From the NCBI RefSeq assembly GCF_006376615.1, contig NZ_VEXQ01000026.1:1-43194 (forward strand): a stretch of DNA of 43,194 nt, given 5' to 3'. The stretch comes from Buttiauxella sp. B2. Lineage in GTDB: Bacteria > Pseudomonadota > Gammaproteobacteria > Enterobacterales > Enterobacteriaceae. Positions 7,195-17,600 of the stretch are shown one piece after another (position 1 is the stretch's first letter; every line of letters starts with the position of its first letter). A model generated the notes under the pieces. That model was not told the DNA's origin. It saw only the letters and a list, made by a program, of their open reading frames with translations, and did no database searches. Position numbers and translations under genes: made by a program.

Positions 7195-8597
7195 GGCTGG
7201 ATCTCCAGTGACTGGATGGTGCGATGTTCCAGACCAAATGCGTTGCGCAACCGGCCACTGTTATACAGACAGTTGAGCTGCAATTGATGAAGTTGACTGA
7301 CAGTCTGCAACTGTGCGAAACGCGCCTGAAAAACTTCTTGTTCTGCGTTAAGCACGTCTAATAACGGGCGGGATCCCAAATCAAGATATTGCTGCTGATA
7401 CAGTTCACGGGTACGTGCGCTTAGCTCTTCCTGACGTTGCAACACCTGAACGGCACCTACCAGGCTGAGCGCCTGAGCGCGTGATTCCATTAGCTTCTGG
7501 CGAATATCAAGACGTGTGCGCTGGACGCCGGACTGCGCCGCATCAACTGCATGGCTTGCGGCGTTGCGGCGAGCAGTTAATCCGCCCCCCTGGTAAAGGG
7601 GCATTTCGACTTTAATAAAGGCAGAATATTGCGTGCGATCCAGCACTTCGTGGCTGGCGTATTTATCGTTCATATAATGCTGAACGGAGGGTTCGAGCGA
7701 GATGGTCGGTGTCATCTGCGCATTAGCGTAATCCAGGTTTGCCTGCGCAACACTGGCTTGTGCCCAGGATGCCAGAACGGCAGGTACTAGCCGGTCATCC
7801 GGTTTGTTGATATCGCAACTTTTGCCGAGTTTGTCCGGGAACGCATTACTGATGCCGTTAAGGTTGTTCCAGCCCAGCCAGCTCATTAATGTGGCCTGGG
7901 CGCTGTCCAGATTGGCCTGATACTGAATCAATTGTGAACGTGCGGATTCAATACGCGCATTGGTCTGCACCACATCCGACATTGAGCTGGCGCCTTCGTC
8001 GTTACGCTGCTGAGTCAAACGGCCTATCGCGCTCAGGGCATCCAACTGTTCCTTCGCAATGTTCACCATTTGCTGCCACATTTGCACCTGAACCATGGTG
8101 ATGGCGGTGTCGTGGCCGACATTATCAATGCTGACCAGTACGTTGGCTTGTTCCTGCGCAACCCCCGCGCTTTCAGCTCGAACCTGGCTTGAAACTTTAC
8201 CGAAGTCGTAGAGCATCTGAGAAATGGATAACAAAAGGGATGGGCTAAAACCGCTGTCTGTGTAGCTGTTGCTGTAACCGTTATTCACCCCAGCGGTGAC
8301 TTGCGGATAGTATTTCGATTTCGCAACGTTGACCTGTTCGGCCTGGCCTGCAAGTTTACCGATAGCCTCGCTGATGGTGGGATGCCAGGTGACTGCGCGA
8401 TTTACCGCGTCGTTAAGTGTCAGCGTTCCAGGCGCAGGGGCGTTTAGCGGCAGCGAAGAAGAGCCATCAAGCGCGGGGAGTTCTTGTTGTTGGGCAATTC
8501 CTTCAGTCGAAATAAATTGTGGAGTGTCATCGGCATACGCCTGGGCTACACACAGGCTATACGCCAGCCATAAAGCTACAGGCTGCAATTTTCCCAT
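7191..8597 (-). CDS. bapB: TolC-family outer membrane channel of the adhesin secretion system
   Basis: A 468-residue TolC/AggE-like outer membrane efflux protein. It has a cleavable signal peptide (MGKLQPVALWLAYSLCVAQAYA, cut likely after AYA), followed by the two structural repeats typical of the family: TLNDAVNRAVTWHPTISEA near residue 60 and long alpha-helical stretches with ARIESARSQLIQYQANLDSAQ and PLYQGGGLTARRNAASHAVDA. It forms the trimeric channel that completes the type I system. The start at 8597 has an AGGG ribosome binding site. It follows bapA by 78 bp, with a strong hairpin in the gap, so its level may be set apart from that of the adhesin. The housekeeping TolC would be encoded elsewhere. 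Confidence 0.9.
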   Translation of the reverse strand: MGKLQPVALWLAYSLCVAQAYADDTPQFISTEGIAQQQELPALDGSSSLPLNAPAPGTLTLNDAVNRAVTWHPTISEAIGKLAGQAEQVNVAKSKYYPQVTAGVNNGYSNSYTDSGFSPSLLLSISQMLYDFGKVSSQVRAESAGVAQEQANVLVSIDNVGHDTAITMVQVQMWQQMVNIAKEQLDALSAIGRLTQQRNDEGASSMSDVVQTNARIESARSQLIQYQANLDSAQATLMSWLGWNNLNGISNAFPDKLGKSCDINKPDDRLVPAVLASWAQASVAQANLDYANAQMTPTISLEPSVQHYMNDKYASHEVLDRTQYSAFIKVEMPLYQGGGLTARRNAASHAVDAAQSGVQRTRLDIRQKLMESRAQALSLVGAVQVLQRQEELSARTRELYQQQYLDLGSRPLLDVLNAEQEVFQARFAQLQTVSQLHQLQLNCLYNSGRLRNAFGLEHRTIQSLEIQP

Positions 8598-8635
8598 TAT
8601 TTATCCCTAATAAATGTCACTACGTTTTAGTTTTC

Positions 8636-8667
8636 TCCCCGGGCATCTTTGCGCCCGGGGATTTTTT
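8636..8667. terminator. Strong hairpin between bapA and bapB, terminator-like on the plus strand
   Basis: A perfect nine-pair GC-rich stem (TCCCCGGGC / GCCCGGGGA, eight-base loop) is followed by TTTTTT on the plus strand. On the minus strand, the direction of the operon, the stem is preceded by A residues and followed by GAAAAC, so it lacks a U tract. No plus-strand gene needs a terminator here. In the operon mRNA it could act as a decay barrier or partial stop right after the bapA stop codon. Confidence 0.65.
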
Positions 8668-8675
8668 GCCGACTA

Positions 8676-11600
8676 TCAGGTAACAATATGGTTTTGCTGT
8701 ACTAGCTCATCGAGCGTGGTTTGTGTGTTCTCCAGGGTAACGAGTGTGGTGGTGTGGTAGGTTGCGCCGGTACCATCGCGGTCAATGGAAATAACGGTGT
8801 TATTGCCGCTGGTGGTGACGGTCAGGTAATTGGCGATGTTGGATGTCGCGGGGTTCCAACCCACCAGCAAGTCGTGGATGTTTATCTGGTCACCTTGTGC
8901 CAGTGTGAAATTATTCCAGGTATCCGCACCGTTGCCGCCCGTGGCGTCGGCGCTGTTTAGCAGGTGATAAACCAATGTGTCGCCATAGACCGAACCGTTA
9001 ATCACATCGCTTTGCGCGGTGCTGACAAACTGCGGGTTCATGTTGATGGTCAATGTGGCGTTGTCGGTATGACCGTTCTGGTCGTTCAGGGAGTAATTAA
9101 ACGTCTCCTTCGAGGTAATTGCCGCAGGTGAAAGACCGGCGTTGAGGGTGTAGGTGTACGAGCCATCAATCCCCATCACTAATGTGCCGTAATGCCCCTG
9201 AATCGTAGCTGTTGAGCTGCTATCGGTCAGCGGATTAAGCGTGGTGGTGACACCGTTATAACCGGTGATGCTTAGCAGGGAGTGAACGCTACCCAATTGG
9301 TCTACTGCGCCAGAAGCATCGCTACCGTCGTAGATATTGCCGTGAACGGCGTTGGCAATGGTTGAATAGCTGTCGATATCGAGGGTGGTGCCGGTTATCG
9401 TTGGGGTTATGGTGATTTGTCCCGCCGCCAGCGCTCCCATGTTCCCGGTGTAGTTCAGCGTATAGGTCCCTGCCGGGAGATCCAGCCCGCTCAAATCAAT
9501 GTTTGCCACACCACCTAACAACAGGCCACCATTGAATGAGCCATTTTTTACCACCGTGCCGGCGCTGTTGGTAATGTTCCAGTCAACATTCAGTCCCCCC
9601 AGGGACAACAGCGATTGCACAGTAAAATGCAATACCGGGTTATGCAGGACGTCGTTGTTTGCCACCACGAAAGTGCCGTTGCCACTCCCTGATGTTGCTG
9701 AAAGTAGTTTTGCCGCCCATGATGCCGACCCAACACTTGTATCCGAATAAACCGCAGTATTTTGCGCCGTGCTAACCGCCATTAACGCGCTGGTATCGTT
9801 AACCGCATCAACAGCATGCGGTGTTGCGGTGATATTCAGCGATGCGGTGCCGGTATCACCGTTTGTTGCGGTCACGGTATAAACGAAGCTATCTGGCGTT
9901 TTGATGCTATCTGCACCCACACCCGCATTCAATTTATAGGTGTAGTTACCGTTGGCATCAATGGTCAGCACCCCGTATTCGCCATTAATCGTTGTCGTGC
10001 CCGTGGCGGCAATGGAAACACCGTTCACTTGGGTGACGTGGCCGGTGCCACTCGTGACAATGTCATCCTGTAACACATTTCCAGTCGTCGTCGCGCTCTC
10101 GCTTTCCACGGCATAGGTATGATCTTGCAGGATATTCAGCGTATAACCGGTCAGCACTGACACGCCACTGGCATTATTGAGCAGGAACAGATACTCGCCG
10201 CCCGGCAACGCTAATGTTAATTGCCCCGAAGTACCGCCTAGCAACGGTGCAGTAAGCCAGGCTTTTTGCACCTGATACTGTTCGAACTGCTGAGTGACGT
10301 CGTTGAATTTGTAGATATATAAATCGAAGGTAGACAGTAGGGCCACTCCACCCACGCTCGCCTGTAACGTCATGGTGCGCGTCGACCCGTCATCGACGTT
10401 AAAGATTATCGGGTTGGACATGTTGGCGAGCAAATTCGCACTCAACACATTGCCCACTCCCACACTCAGTACGGATACACCATTTTGCGATGAGGCACCG
10501 TGGTTTACCGCTTCAACGTCAGTACTGTAAGTCAGCGACGCCGTGTTATCCGTAGCAGTCACGGTGCTGGCTGGCGTCGGGTTACCCAGCGTTACCACAA
10601 GATGAGCCGATGCAGTCGTGCCATTGTAGGTGATGGTGTAGGTGAAGTTTTCGGTGCGCCCAATCACCGAAGCAGACGTGTTGGTTAAAGTATAGGTATA
10701 GCTGCCATCCTGATTAATATGCAGCGTGCCGTATTGCCCCTGGATATCCGCACCGCCAGCGCCTACCTGTGTAATTGTGCCTTGAGCGTTGGTCACAGCG
10801 GTGACGAGCGTACCTGCGGGGGCGGTATCCTGGCCGCTGTGTGGGTCAATATCGGTAATCACGTTACCTGGATGCGTCGTCCCGCCGGTGATGGTCCCTG
10901 CGCTAATTTGCTCAACGCTCACATTAAGGCTGGTCAGTGAACCGGTCGCTACCAGGTTGGTGTTGTAACTCACCACGCGATAAGTGCCTTCTGGCAGTCC
11001 AGTTATGTTCATCGTGACATTGCTGGTTCCCTGCGTGAGCAGGCTCGCAAACTGCGGTAACGACGAGTCGATAACCGTGCTCCAGCTGTTAGTTGCGGAA
11101 TCATATTTCTGAACCGCGACTTCCAACGTATTAAGCAACGAAAGCACAACGCCTGTGGCGGCTGCATCAATAGTGATATTCCCGGTTCCGCCTGCGGCAA
11201 TGGTGAAGCCAACTTGCGCCGTATCGTTGCCGAGTACGGATAACGTGTTGCCCAGCGCGCCCACCAGCAAGGCACCGTAGTCACTATAATGGACCGGTGG
11301 CGCAACGGTTGCGGTACTGGTTAGCGCCAGATTGATCACGTTGTCGTCTGCGGCAAGCGGCAGAATCGGTGCGATTGCGGTGACGGATGGCGATACGTTT
11401 CCTGCCGCATCGGTAGCTGCAACGGAAAGCTGCTCGCCCCCAATTTCGCGGGTTGGCAGTGTCGTACTGTAAGCACCGTTGCCGTTGGCTGTGGTGGTAA
11501 CCGTTGCTCCGCCAGGCAGAGTAATCGTCACCGTGCTGTTTGCTTCGGCTGTGCCGCTGATTGTGAAACCATCGGCGCTGATCGTGGCCGTTGGGGCGAG

Positions 11601-14600
11601 TGGTGCAATGGTATCAACGATAACTGTCGCTACTGCTGACGGGCTACCGGTGCCATTCACGTTCGTGGCTGTTGCGGTAAAAGCGTGAGTGCCTTCGCCC
11701 AGTGCGGTTGGGGTATAAGTCCAGATACCGCCAGCTCCCGCAATCGTGGTACCCATCAATACACCATTGTTATAGATGCTGACGGTTGCGCCGACATCCG
11801 CCGTGCCGTTGATCGTTGGTGTGTTGTCGTTGGTGTTTTGCCCGTTAGCCACGTTTCCGGTCACAGGAGCGGTGTCATCGACGACGCTGGTGATGACTGG
11901 CACTCCCGGTAGTGCGGTCGATGGCGCGGTAAATCCTGTAGATACTCCCTGGTTACCTGCGCTATCCACGGCATAAGCGAGCAATGCTTGCGAGTTAGTT
12001 TGTGCAGGCGTTATTGCCACGCTGAAACTGCCTGTACCATCTGCCGTTGCAGTGCCGAGAACGGTTCCAGCGCTGGTAGTAATAGTCACCGTGCTACCCG
12101 CTTCGGCAGTCCCGATTACGGTTGTCCCTGTCGCGTTAACGGCAAGAGCCGCAGGTGCTGCTGGCGGTGTAGTGTCCACTACAATCACTGAAGGTAGAGA
12201 AGGGGCACTAATGTTGCCAGCCAGGTCAGTTGCGGTAACGGTAAATGAGTGGTTTCCCTCTGGCAGAGGCGCTGTCGGGGTATAAGTCCAGGCACCAGTG
12301 CCGCTGGCGGTGACGTTGGTTACAAATACACCTTTGTCATAAATAGCGACGGTCGATCCGGCTTCTGCCGTGCCGTTAAGCGTTGGAAGGTTATCGTTAG
12401 TTGTCTGGTTATTGGCAAGCGGGTTGTTAAACACTCCGCCGGCAACATCGTCAACAATTGAGGTAATAACTGGCGTGCCAGGTGCGGTGGTGTCGACCGT
12501 TATGGCAAAGCCTGTGGTTGTGCCACTGACGTTACCCGCCGTATCGGTCGCCGTAATCGTAAATGTATGAAGGCCAGTTGTGAGTGGGGTCGTTGGCGTG
12601 AATGTCCAGTTGCCGCCAGCAGGAACCGTAACACTGCCAATTTGTGTAGCCCCGTCAAAGATGGCGACGGTACTGCCCACTTCGGCTGTGCCGTTCAGCG
12701 TTGGGCGGGCATCGTTAGTGACTTGTCCACTGGTGAGTGGGTTGTTAAATACGCCCCCCGTCACATCATCTACTACCGAAGTCAGAACTGGCGTCGTCGG
12801 TGCAACGGTATCGATAGTCAACGTGAAGCTTCCTGACACCGCACCAAGGTTGCCTGCCGCATCGGTAGAGGTGGCGGTGAAGACATGAACGAGATTCGGC
12901 AATGGTGTTGACGGTGTAAAGCTCCAGGTGCCGGTTGGTGAGGCTGTTGTGGCGCCGAGAAAAGCGCCGTTATCGTAAATGTTTACCGTGGAATTGGCTT
13001 CCGCCGTTCCGCTCAGTGCAGGTTGGCTGTCGTTGGTTGACTGCCCACTGACCAGCGGACCCGTGACCGGGCCGACATCATCAAATGCCTGAATTACGAT
13101 CGGTGCCGTAGGCGCGGTAGTATCAATAACGATATTAAATGCAGGCGATAGCGGACTGACGTTACCCGCAGTATCGGTGGTGGTGGCCGTAAACGCATGA
13201 TTGCCGCTGCCAAGTGGCGCCTCTGCACCTGGCGTGAAATTCCACACGCCGCCGGCTGCGACTGCAGTACCAATTAGCGTGCCGTTGTCGTAAAGAGTGA
13301 CAGTAGAACCGTCCTCTGCCGTGCCGCTAATTGCCGGACGAGTATCGTCAGTAGTCTGACCGTTGGTTAAATTACCGGTGACTGCACCCACATCGTCAGC
13401 AACAGCCGTTATAGCCGGTGCGACAGGCGTGGTGATATCGATCACCACGTTAAAGCTCGCAGAAGGTGCGCTGATATTGCCCGCGGGATCTGTGGCAGTG
13501 ACGGTCAGAGTATGCGAGCCGCTACCCAGTTCCGTTGGTGGGGTAAAGCTCCAGTTTCCGCCAGTACCAACCGTTGCCGTGCCAAGTGCAGTGCTGCCAT
13601 CGTAAACGGTGATGGTGGAACCTACTTCGCCCGAACCGGTTATTGCTGGTCGCGTTTCGTTAGTTGGCTGCCCGCTGGTGATTGGCCCAATATTAGGCGC
13701 GGTGTTATCGGTCACGGTCAAAATTGCTGGTGGAGTTGGTGCGACAGAATCTACCTGCACAACGAATGACGACGACGGATTACTGATGTTGCCCGCCGCG
13801 TCGGTAGCGGTAACCGTCAGGATGTTGCTGCCTTGATTCAGTGGTGCATCAGGCACTAATGTCCATGTACCAGTGCCATCTGCTTTGACGGTGCCAATTA
13901 CGGTTGTCCCATCGTAAAGGGTGATGGTGGCATTGGCTTCGCTGGTTCCGCTGATGGTTGGCAGGGTGTCTTTGGTCAACTGACCGTTGGTCAACGGCAG
14001 GTTGCTGCCCAGTTGCGTCTGGTCATCCACTACCAGCGTAATCGCAGGGACGACAGGCGCAAAGGTATCAACGACAGCATTAAAAGTGGTGGCTGAACTG
14101 ACGTTGCCAGCCGAATCGGTGGCGGTAATAGTCAGGTTGTGGCTGCCATCTGTTAACGCTGGGTTCGGGGTGTAGGTCCAGTTACCTGTGCCATCGACCG
14201 GAACAATAGCGATAACACTGCCGTTGTCGCTGATGGTGAGAGTGGAATTTGCCTCTGCCGTGCCAGTAAAGGTTGGCATGTTGTCATTGGTCGGCACGCC
14301 GGAAACAACGGGACCAGGTGTGCCTACGTTGTCAGCGACTGTCGTAATAACTGGTGCTGTTGTGAGGGTATCCACATTTACCGAGAAGCGAGTAGAGGGG
14401 GCGCTTACGTTGCCTGCGGCATCTGTCGAGGTTACGGTGATTGGGTGCGAACCGTTAATCAGATCGCTTGACGGTGTGAATGTCCATGTTCCGCCAGCGC
14501 CGACTAGTGCAGTGCCGATCGAAATGTTGTTATCGAGGATCGTGATAGTTGAACCAATTTCACCTGATCCTGTGATTGTTGGGCGTGGATCGTTGGTGGC

Positions 14601-17600
14601 CTGGCCACTAGTTACATTGCCCGTTATCGGTGCCACATCGTCAGCGACAGAGGTGATAACAGGAGCTGTTGGCGCGGTTGTGTCGACAGTGATAGTAAAG
14701 ACGGGTGACTGACCACTGGCCAAACTACCAACGGTCTGGCTAACGGTAAAGGTATGCGAACCTTCGGACAGGCCTGCGGGGATTTGGTAACTCCAGTTAC
14801 CTGAAATATCGGCAATCACGGGAGGTATGAAGGTGAGCAATATGCCGTCCTGATAAATGCTGACTTCAGCCCCGGCTACTGCCGTACCGTTCAGTGTCGG
14901 TGTTGTGTCGTCCGTACTACCACCATTGGCGACCGGGCCGGTAACAGCCCCAACATCATCCAGGGCATCGGTAATAACAGGTGCTGGCGGCAGACCGGAG
15001 CCAGAACCGGCGAAATCAGCAGCCGCCCCCTGGTTTCCTGCCTGATCCTGTGCAATCGCCGTTAAGGCTTCGCTGCCCGTTTGCGCTGGCGCAATAGTGA
15101 CGGTAAACGTCCCTCCAGCGGTGGTTGTTCCCCGACCAATTTCATTTCCGCCAGCGTCTTTGATAATGACGGTGCTGTTGGCCTCAGCGTTGCCCGTGAC
15201 CACGGTGCCGTCGTTGGAGATGACAACTGAATCTGGCGCTAACGGTGGGGTTAAATCGACAGTGATAACGAGTGGTGCAGATGGCCCAATGGAGTTGCCA
15301 GCTGGATCGGTGGCACCCACTGTAAGCGAGTGCGAGGTTTCACTCAGTGCAGGCAGAGTGATTGTCCATGTGCCATTCGCGCCGACGACTGCGGTGCCAA
15401 TCGGCGTGGTTCCACCGTTGTCATAAATAGCCACCGTGCTGCCAACGGTACCAGTCCCGTTGAACGTTGGTGTTGTGTCATCGGTAACACTGCCATTCAT
15501 CAACGGTGTTTGAATTGCACCTACGTTATCAACAATTCCTGTTACAACCGGGGCGGTGAGTGGCGTGGTGTAGACCGTCAGTGTAAAGTCGGCAGACGGA
15601 ATACTCATGTTGCCCGCAGCATCGGTTGCTGTTGCAGTAATATCCTGTGGCCCGTCAGAAAGTGGTGTTGTTGTAATCGTCCATACCCCACCCGATACCG
15701 TTGCCGTTCCTATAACTGTATTGTCGCTATACAACGTGATGGTATCGCCATTTACTCCGGTGCCGTGGAACGTTGGCGTGTTGTCATCGGTGACGCTGCC
15801 GGTTCCAAGCGGCAATTGCACCGCGCCGGCGTTATCGTCCGCGGTGGTAATGGTTGGTGCGTCGGGTGGCGTGGTATCCAGGGTGAAAGCAACTGTTCCG
15901 GATGCCGGGCTTTTGTTACCGGCCTGGTCGCTTTCGGTCACGCTAATCACATGATCTGGCCCAGTAATAGGCGTCACTGGCGTAAAGCTCCAGCTACCAT
16001 CCGCTCTGACCGCTGTGGTGCCGATAGGCGCGCCGTTATCGAGAATCGTGATGATATCGCCAGCTGTGCCGTCCGTTCCGGATATGGTTGGCGTGGTGTC
16101 GTTAGTGCTGCCACCATTGCTAATTGTGCCTAACCCCGGAGCCTGGTCATCGGTGACTGCCGGTATGCCCGGTGCTGTTGGTGGAGTGGAGTTGACTGTC
16201 AGGATAAATCCTGTGGAAGGCAGGCCGACGTTACCCGCAGGATCGGTCGCGACTGCGGTTAGTGTATGGGAACCTTCTCCAAACGTTGGGGTAAATGTCC
16301 ATGTGCCACCAGCAGGAACGATCACCGTACCAATCAGTGTGGTGCCACTGTTATCGTAAATGTTGATTGTTGCCCCAGGTTCCCCAGAACCGGTGAGTGT
16401 TGGGGCGCTGCTTTGGGTGCTACCGCCGCTGGTTAATGTAGTGGGGCTGCCGCCAATGTTACCTTCAGCGGTGAGAATAAACGGTGCGGCTGGTGGAGTC
16501 GTATCCACAGTCAGGCTAAAGGTGGCGGCAGTACTTGCGTTGCCCGCTGCATCAGTGGCAATAGCATTCAGCGTATGTGGCCCTTCACTTAACGGCTGCG
16601 ATGGGGTGATGCTCCATTTACCATCAAGCCCTACCAGGGCGCTGCCGACAGCAGTCGAGCCATCGTACAAGGTGACGGTCGAACCTGGTTCTCCGGTGCC
16701 GTTAACCTGCGGTTGAATGTCATCGGTGGCACCATTCGGTGCCAGTGTGCCTTTGATTGTGCCGACGTCGTCCTGAACTGTCGTAATTACAGGCGTGGTT
16801 GGTGCAGTGATATCCACATTAATGGTGAATCCAGCTGAAGGTAAGGTGGCATTACCCACCGCATCTTCGGCTGTGACGGTAAATGTATGATTCCCAACAG
16901 ACAGTGGGTTCGTCGGGGTATAACTCCAGGTACCGGACGCGTCTATTGTCAGCGTAGTGAGTATCGTTGTGCCATCCAAAAGTGTGAGGATTGAACCAGG
17001 TTCACCAGTGCCGTGGAGGGTGGGAGTTTGATCGTTTGTCGACCCGTTGTTCTGGACTGGACCGGTAATCGGACTGGCGTCGTCGTTGACCAGTGTGATG
17101 GCTGGAGCCTGCGGTGCAATTGTGTCAACGACTACACTGAACGAGGCGGCCGGGCTCGTGTTATTTCCGGCGTCAGTCGCGGTAACCGTCAGGTTATGCA
17201 AACCCTGGCCAAGATCAGTAGTTGGGGTAAAGCTCCAGACGCCCCCTGCACCTGCGGTAGTGCTGCCCAGGAACGTACCATTGTCATAAATTTTTACCGT
17301 CGAGCCTTCTTCGGCAGTGCCCTGAATTTCTGGCTTGCTGTCGTTGGTTGTCGCGCCGTTGGCTACATCGCCAGTATGATTTGCAACATCATCAATGACG
17401 TGGGTGATAACTGGCAGCACTGGAGTGGTTGTGTCTGGCGCATCAACAGGCGTATTGGGGCCGACATTACCGCCATTATCTTTTGCTGAAACTTCCAGTG
17501 TTTCACCGTTGGTTTGTGCTGGCGTAATCGTGACGGTAAAGGCGCCGTCGGATCCCACCTGGCTGCTGCCAAGTGGATTACCATTACTGTCGCTGACTGT

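Noticed and set aside
8676-9100. RTX nonapeptide repeats at the BapA C-terminus
   Set aside because: Only a single GGNGADTW-like piece is present, with no tandem GGxGxDxxx array, so I call a type I signal domain without RTX repeats.
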